Shown: positions 4,847 to 7,276 of the stretch, one piece after another
How positions within the stretch are numbered: the first letter of the stretch is position 1
Layout of the letters: every line of letters starts with the position of its first letter
DNA from: Treponema sp.
GTDB lineage: Bacteria; Spirochaetota; Spirochaetia; Treponematales; Breznakiellaceae
Length of the DNA stretch: 7,276 nt
Reading direction: 5' to 3'
Assembly (NCBI GenBank): GCA_031254795.1
Contig: JAIRTS010000059.1
Location: 1 to 7,276 of the forward strand
Notes under the pieces: model-generated
Told to the model about the DNA's origin: nothing
Database searches by the model: none
Seen by the model: the letters and a program-made list of their open reading frames with translations, nothing else
Translations under genes and position numbers: made by a program

Positions 4847-4855
4847 TGTATAGTA
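4847..4855 (-). promoter_or_regulatory. Candidate -10 of the FMN-protein gene
   Basis: Overlapping hexamers TACTAT (4850-4855) and TATACA (4847-4852) lie immediately before the ATG at 4844, and no ribosome site is present. No good -35 can be seen at 16-18 nt. As for rdgB and adk, transcription would begin close to or at the start codon. Confidence 0.25.
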
Positions 4856-5016
4856 CTGGATTCGCGTGTGAAACGCTTTAAACGGCAGAGCTATTCCCAA
4901 AGCGCGACCTGCGTTCCGCGAACCAAAGGTTGCGAGCCAGGTTCGAGTTGGTTTTGGAAAAGTCCCAGTACATTCGCGCATTCCATCATCGGTTTCCGGC
5001 AGTTTTCGGACGCATC

Positions 5017-5036
5017 GCAAATTACTTTGCTTTTTT
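5017..5036 (+). terminator. Weak terminator-like hairpin upstream of the GTPase promoter
   Basis: GCAAA (5017-5021) pairs with TTTGC (5026-5030) around a 4-nt loop and is followed by six T (5031-5036). The 5-bp stem is weak. It lies just before the TTGACA at 5040. No plus-strand gene lies between the FMN protein and this point, so it may insulate the promoter or be chance. I see nothing else of note in 4845-5039. Confidence 0.25.
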
Positions 5037-5039
5037 CCC

Positions 5040-5068
5040 TTGACAAGCCGTAAAAACAGCTTCATCAT
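5040..5068 (+). promoter_or_regulatory. Promoter of the EF-G2-like gene
   Basis: A perfect TTGACA (5040-5045) is followed after 17 nt by CATCAT (5063-5068, four of six). TATAAC at 5072-5077 is a closer -10 match but has no -35 at the right distance. The mRNA would have a leader of about 25-30 nt ending in AGGAG at 5090-5094, 7 nt before the ATG. Confidence 0.5.
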
Positions 5069-5101
5069 AGCTATAACACTTTATCTATTAGGAGTTGATT
5101 A

Positions 5102-7189
5102 ATGAGTTACGGTATTGACACCATCAAAAATGTTTCCCTTGCCGGTCATGGAGGAACCGGCAAGACCACCTTGTTTGAACATTTGCTCTATGCAGGCGGA
5201 GCGATTCAAAAAGCTGAGCCGGTTGAATCCGGCAGAACCGTTTCGGATTCAAGCCCTGAAGAAATTGAGCGGAAGATCTCAATTCATACGGCTTTGGCGC
5301 ATATCTCGCGGAATGGCAAAAAGCTCAATTTTTTTGATACGCCCGGGTCTCCGGATTTCACGGGGGAGGTGGCATTTTCGTTCAGAGCGTGTGATATTGC
5401 CGTTCTGACTGTTGACGGACGTTCCGGCGCGCAGATAGAAACCATAAAACTATGGCGGAATCTTGAAGAAAGACAGAAGCCGCGGGGTGTTTTTGTCACC
5501 CGTCTCGATGAAGACCGGGCGGACTTTGACAAAACCCTGCGTGATATAAAAGATAAATGTAAAGTGACGCTTGTGCCGATCACCTTGCCTATGGGCGCGG
5601 GAGCGACGTATAAGGGCGTTATTGACGCGCTGAACGGCAAGGCGTATTTTGTACAGGGCGATGGAAACGCCCTTGAGAAAGAAGGCGCAATTCCGGCGGA
5701 ATACGAGGAAGCGGTGGCGGAGGCGCGAGAACTGCTCGTTGAGGCCGCGGCTGACGGAGATGATACGCTCATGGATCACTACCTTGAAAAAGGCTCGCTT
5801 GACGCCGAAGAAATGCGCGTGGGCCTCATTGAGGCTATTGCGGATCATAAATATGTGCCGGTGTTCGCGGGTTCGGCGATAAAAAATTCCGGTCTGATTC
5901 CGTTCCTGGACTTCATAACCGATATCGCGCCTTGTCCAAAAACCACGAAAGACGTTGTGGTTGACGGGGAAGGCAATAAGAAAGATATTTCCATGGATCC
6001 TTCGCAACCGCTGGCGGCGCTTGTAGTACGGACAACCTACGATCAATTCTCCGGCAAACTGTCATGGATAAAGGTCATCAATGGGACGCTTTCCGGGGAT
6101 TCCGAAGTGTACAATGTGTCCGAAAACAAAAAAGAACGTATTGGGAAGCTCTTCCTCTGCCAAGGCAAGAAGCTCGAGGAAATATCCGAGATTAGCGCTG
6201 GCGATGTCGGCGTCATCGCAAAAGCCGCAAGCCTCAAGACCAACGATACGATTACGTCAGGCGGCTCATCCTTCACCTTTTTGCCTCTGCGCCTGCCCGA
6301 ACCGGTTCACTCGGTGGCGATAAACGCCGCGGCCAAAAAAGACGATGACAAACTTGGCGGGGCTCTCGTCCGCGCCGCTGAAGAAGACTTGACGTTCCGC
6401 TATACGTTTAACGCGGAAACCAAGGAAGCCGTCATTTCCGGCATGGGCGAGCTGCACGTCAATATTATTCTGGATAAAATTAGCTCCTCCCATAAAATAG
6501 AGATTGCGACGCGTGTTCCCCGCGTTCCGTACCGTGAAACAATTACAAAAAAAGCGACCGCCGAATATACGCATAAAAAACAGAGCGGCGGCCACGGTCA
6601 GTATGGGAGGGTGGTGATTGAAATCTTGCAGCTTCCCCGAGGCGAGCAGTACAAGTTTAACAACAAGATTTTCGGCGGCGCCGTCTCAAAAGGCTATATT
6701 CCCGGCATTGAAAAAGGCATCCATGACGCTATGGAGCGTGGCGTCATGGCGCAGTATCCGGTGGTTGATGTGGAGGTGAGCCTGCTTGACGGCAAAGAGC
6801 ATCCGGTTGACTCAAACGAGCTTTCGTTCAGACTCGCAGCCCGCAACGCGTTTCGTGAGGCGATGAAACAGGCGGCGCCGACTCTGCTTGAACCCATCAC
6901 CAATTTGACGGTCTTTGTGGAAGACAAGTATTTGGGCGATGTGATGAGCGATCTTTCCGGCAAGCGCGGCAAGATTTTAGGGCAGGACACCGTTGGCGGC
7001 ATCGGCGAGATCAGGGCGCAAGTTCCCCAGTCCGAGTTGCTCCGGTACTCCATAGATTTGCGATCCATCACGAGCGGCACCGGTTTTTTCAGCGTTGAGT
7101 TCGACCACTACGCGCCAATTTCCGGCAAGATCGCCGACGAGGTGATCAAAGCGGCCGCCGCGTTCCATGTCCACGAAGAGGAAGATTAA
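5102..7189 (+). CDS. EF-G2-type translational GTPase (elongation factor G paralogue)
   Basis: The 695-residue protein has the five-domain EF-G layout: G domain with G' insert (about 1-290), domain II (about 300-392), III (about 395-470), IV (about 475-600) and V (about 601-690). The P-loop GHGGTGKT is at 15-22, switch I has ERKIS at 56-60, the G3 box is DTPGSPDF at 79-86, and GSAIKN at 257-262 is the G5 region. Domain IV keeps the tip loop KKQSGGHGQYG (492-502) and YIPGIEKGI (532-540); domain V keeps LGDVMSDLSGKRG (611-623). These features, including VSDSSPEEIERKISI near switch I, fit the EF-G2 paralogue group and not the main EF-G. The catalytic His of DTPGH is Ser83, and the NKMD guanine box is TRLD (133-136), so GTPase activity may be reduced or altered. 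It is not in a str operon. The start is supported by AGGAG at 5090-5094. Its cellular role is not established. Confidence 0.92.
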   Translation: MSYGIDTIKNVSLAGHGGTGKTTLFEHLLYAGGAIQKAEPVESGRTVSDSSPEEIERKISIHTALAHISRNGKKLNFFDTPGSPDFTGEVAFSFRACDIAVLTVDGRSGAQIETIKLWRNLEERQKPRGVFVTRLDEDRADFDKTLRDIKDKCKVTLVPITLPMGAGATYKGVIDALNGKAYFVQGDGNALEKEGAIPAEYEEAVAEARELLVEAAADGDDTLMDHYLEKGSLDAEEMRVGLIEAIADHKYVPVFAGSAIKNSGLIPFLDFITDIAPCPKTTKDVVVDGEGNKKDISMDPSQPLAALVVRTTYDQFSGKLSWIKVINGTLSGDSEVYNVSENKKERIGKLFLCQGKKLEEISEISAGDVGVIAKAASLKTNDTITSGGSSFTFLPLRLPEPVHSVAINAAAKKDDDKLGGALVRAAEEDLTFRYTFNAETKEAVISGMGELHVNIILDKISSSHKIEIATRVPRVPYRETITKKATAEYTHKKQSGGHGQYGRVVIEILQLPRGEQYKFNNKIFGGAVSKGYIPGIEKGIHDAMERGVMAQYPVVDVEVSLLDGKEHPVDSNELSFRLAARNAFREAMKQAAPTLLEPITNLTVFVEDKYLGDVMSDLSGKRGKILGQDTVGGIGEIRAQVPQSELLRYSIDLRSITSGTGFFSVEFDHYAPISGKIADEVIKAAAAFHVHEEED

Positions 7190-7276
7190 TCTGTACACCA
7201 GCCTATGGCGACGCCTTTTTCATCGGAAACTTCAGTTTTCGCGCTCATTGAGTTTTGAAAAAGGCTCGCCATCTTG
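7186..7276 (-). CDS. 3' end of a convergent gene (partial, unidentified)
   Basis: An open frame enters from the right edge on the minus strand and ends at a TAA at 7186-7188, overlapping the GTPase stop (TTAA shared). The visible 29 residues begin KMASLFQNSMSAKTEVSDEK and end GVAIGWCTD. Codon choice looks like that of neighbouring genes. KMASLFQ could be the last helix of a methyl-accepting chemotaxis protein, but this is too little to name it. The start is outside the window, and the frame may be chance. Confidence 0.4.
   Translation of the reverse strand, partial: KMASLFQNSMSAKTEVSDEKGVAIGWCTD
7205..7272. repeat. Long imperfect inverted repeat after the GTPase gene
   Basis: ATGGCGACGCCTTTTTCA (7205-7222) is the reverse complement of TGAAAAAGGCTCGCCAT (7256-7272) except for one bulged C, giving 17 pairs with a 33-nt loop. 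It lies 16 nt after the GTPase stop and could act as a 3'-end hairpin for the converging transcripts. It is also inside the apparent convergent reading frame, so it may instead be a repeat element. Confidence 0.7.

Noticed and set aside
4936..4952. GCCAG-GTTCGAG-TTGGT looks like a tRNA T-arm (7-nt loop with TTCGA).
   Set aside because: The stem needs two wobble pairs, and no anticodon arm, D arm or acceptor stem can be folded around it.
4841..5068. Overlapping 72- and 75-codon frames on both strands in the region between the FMN protein and the GTPase.
   Set aside because: Neither has a ribosome site or a recognisable motif, both overlap the promoters of flanking genes, and they mirror each other in the same DNA.
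1..7276. Search for CRISPR repeats, complete insertion sequences, phage genes, toxin-antitoxin pairs, rRNA or complete tRNAs.
   Set aside because: None was found by reading both strands. Apart from the inverted repeats and the poly-G tract, the window looks like ordinary chromosomal gene content.

Overview
This window looks like a piece of a bacterial chromosome. It carries housekeeping genes (XTP/dITP diphosphatase, adenylate kinase, an EF-G paralogue), a small catabolic or transport operon, and a flavin-accepting lipoprotein. A spirochaete, perhaps a Treponema-like species of moderate GC content, is my best guess. The grounds are the EF-G2-type paralogue, the Zn-finger adenylate kinase, a relaxed lipobox on a small FMN-acceptor lipoprotein, and a long poly-G tract in a promoter region. 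This is inference from recalled family features and is not proven by the sequence.

Layout. Positions 2-3279 hold three minus-strand genes read right to left. An enolase-superfamily sugar-acid dehydratase (2083-3279) is followed after 11 nt by an APC-family permease (731-2071), whose Shine-Dalgarno sequence overlaps the dehydratase stop codon. After a 132-nt gap with a 9-bp hairpin comes the RdgB/HAM1 nucleotide-pool sanitiser (2-598). Positions 3280-3805 are 526 nt without a certain gene and are the most unusual part of the window. This stretch holds two good sigma70-like promoters facing the dehydratase operon, a structured dehydratase leader, an inverted repeat, a 19-codon fragment resembling the start of an Old Yellow Enzyme family gene, a 16-base poly-G/poly-C tract, four short perfect hairpins, and a pair of tiny ORFs behind the strongest Shine-Dalgarno sequence in the window. 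Adenylate kinase (3806-4435, plus) follows, with its own promoter and a rho-independent terminator. A small FMN-binding lipoprotein gene (4497-4844, minus) converges on it. A 257-nt divergent intergenic region then leads to the EF-G2-like GTPase (5102-7189, plus). The last 90 bases appear to be the 3' end of a convergent minus-strand gene whose stop codon overlaps that of the GTPase.

How the genes relate. The dehydratase and permease are probably co-transcribed and translationally coupled, which suggests uptake and dehydration of one organic acid, though the substrate is not evident. RdgB is probably carried by read-through plus a weak promoter of its own. Adk, the FMN protein and the GTPase look like independent units. 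Three genes (rdgB, adk, the FMN protein) lack a Shine-Dalgarno sequence and have a -10-like hexamer two to six bases before the ATG, which is compatible with leaderless mRNAs. The dehydratase, permease and GTPase have normal Shine-Dalgarno sequences.
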